Shown here: positions 5,643 through 6,326 of the stretch, in pieces
Layout: every line of letters begins with the position of its first letter
Position numbering within the stretch: the first letter of the stretch is position 1
NCBI GenBank assembly: GCA_027451265.1
Contig: DAIDJT010000155.1
Location: 1-6,326, forward strand
From: Bacteroidales bacterium
Lineage (GTDB): Bacteria; Bacteroidota; Bacteroidia; Bacteroidales; VadinHA17
Reading direction: 5' to 3'
Length of the DNA: 6,326 bases
Notes under the pieces: model-generated
Database searches by the model: none
Told to the model about the DNA's origin: nothing
Seen by the model: only the letters and a program-made list of their open reading frames with translations
Position numbers and translations under genes: made by a program

Positions 5643-6326
5643 TCACTTCTGATTGCCAGCTTTGACTGTAATAAAAACTATCTCGGGAGGCATGAAGAAC
5701 CTTGCGGCCATACCCATTGTTCCCATCCCGGTGGTGACGTAAAGATGACTTCCCCTGAATTCATACATACCCCTCCACCGCTTATGGACCAGTGATGCCG
5801 GCGACCAGAGGCCCCAGGGCAGGGCAGCCTGGAAACCGTGAGTGTGGCCTGAAACTGTTAATCCGGGCATCTTGCCGGAGACAGATGAAAGAAGCCACGC
5901 TTCGGGATCATGAAGCAACAATATCGTGAAGAGGCTGTCAGGCAGCGGTCCGAGCACCTTCTCAAAATTGCCGTAATTCATGTCGAGGTGATGGCCATGG
6001 GTTTCAATGCCTGCAACTGCCATGGCGGTCCCCCTGTAACTGATCAAGACTGCACTGTCCCTGAGAAGAGTGTAACCTGACTCTATAATTCCGGATCTGA
6101 CCATCTTACGACACAGGGCGCTGTAATCCGGGTCATAACCAGGATAATAGGAACCGTCGTCATGATTGCCCTCAACGGCAAATGCCCCGGCCAGCCCGCC
6201 AGCCTTGCGAAGTATCGTGTCACACCTGCCAAACTCCTGCCAGCCGTATGTTATGAAATCACCGGTATTCAGAACCAGGTCCGCCTTCTCCCTCCCGATA
6301 CCCTCCATTGCCCTGTCAAGTCGGCC
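5643..6326 (-). CDS. Calcineurin-like metallophosphoesterase, C-terminal part (partial at window edge)
   Basis: The frame is open from the window edge to the TGA at 5643-5645, giving 227 residues; the N-terminus, with the first DxH metal motif, lies outside. An internal ATG at 6308 exists, but codons upstream of it (GRLDRA) stay open and fit the family, so it is unlikely to be the start. The remaining dimetal motifs are present: 'LNTGDF' (19-24 of the fragment), 'GNHDD' (53-57), 'LLHDPE' (137-142) and 'GHTHG' (160-164). The ending 'LYVTTGMGTMG...RFFMPPEI' is typical of the YkuE/YaeI-type subgroup. Such enzymes hydrolyse phosphoesters using two metal ions; the substrate here cannot be inferred. 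Proteins of this subgroup often have an N-terminal membrane segment, which cannot be checked. It is followed after 110 bp by the M28 gene on the same strand. Confidence 0.9.
   Translation of the reverse strand, partial: GRLDRAMEGIGREKADLVLNTGDFITYGWQEFGRCDTILRKAGGLAGAFAVEGNHDDGSYYPGYDPDYSALCRKMVRSGIIESGYTLLRDSAVLISYRGTAMAVAGIETHGHHLDMNYGNFEKVLGPLPDSLFTILLLHDPEAWLLSSVSGKMPGLTVSGHTHGFQAALPWGLWSPASLVHKRWRGMYEFRGSHLYVTTGMGTMGMAARFFMPPEIVFITVKAGNQK

Overview
The window reads as chromosomal DNA of a member of the Bacteroidota, probably a Bacteroidales-like or related lineage. Several independent signs support this. Upstream regions carry the phylum's -7 element (TAnnTTTG) and mostly lack Shine-Dalgarno sequences. 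The YebC protein starts with the 'MGRAFEYR' type N-terminus instead of the proteobacterial 'GHSKW' type. There is a single-chain SpmA-SpmB fusion. A secreted protein carries a 'PYPNPF' FlgD/T9SS-like segment. Intergenic DNA holds heptanucleotide arrays of a kind I recall from Bacteroidota genomes (from memory, not searched).

Layout. Positions 1-323 (minus) hold the 5' end of a secreted multidomain protein that runs out of the window. It is divergent from a plus-strand run of three genes: a SiaC-family phosphoprotein (482-865), a fused SpmA/SpmB membrane protein (929-2161) and a YebC-family translation factor (2267-2977). Between the YebC stop codon and the convergent stop at 3235 lies a 257-bp spacer made almost entirely of heptamer repeats: 27 in-register GANNTNC units (2979-3167), a hairpin with a short T-run (3169-3197) and a second, unrelated heptamer family (3201-3243). 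The rest, all minus strand, is three metal-dependent hydrolases in transcription order: a calcineurin-like phosphoesterase (5643-6326, N-terminus outside the window), a secreted M28 zinc peptidase (3964-5532) and a YgjP/DUF45-type HELCH metallopeptidase (3235-3933). The last two are 30 bp apart and are probably co-transcribed.

The coding genes are recognisable, largely housekeeping families. I see no defence system, mobile element, CRISPR, tRNA or rRNA. The feature most worth attention is the heptamer-filled spacer. It starts 2 nt after one stop codon, runs into the other gene's stop codon, keeps strict 7-bp phase for 189 bp and sits upstream of a plausible terminator, so it may be transcribed as the yebC 3' UTR. 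Secondary points are an apparently orphan SiaC protein with its phospho-threonine intact, and a sporulation-named SpmAB protein in a lineage not known to sporulate.
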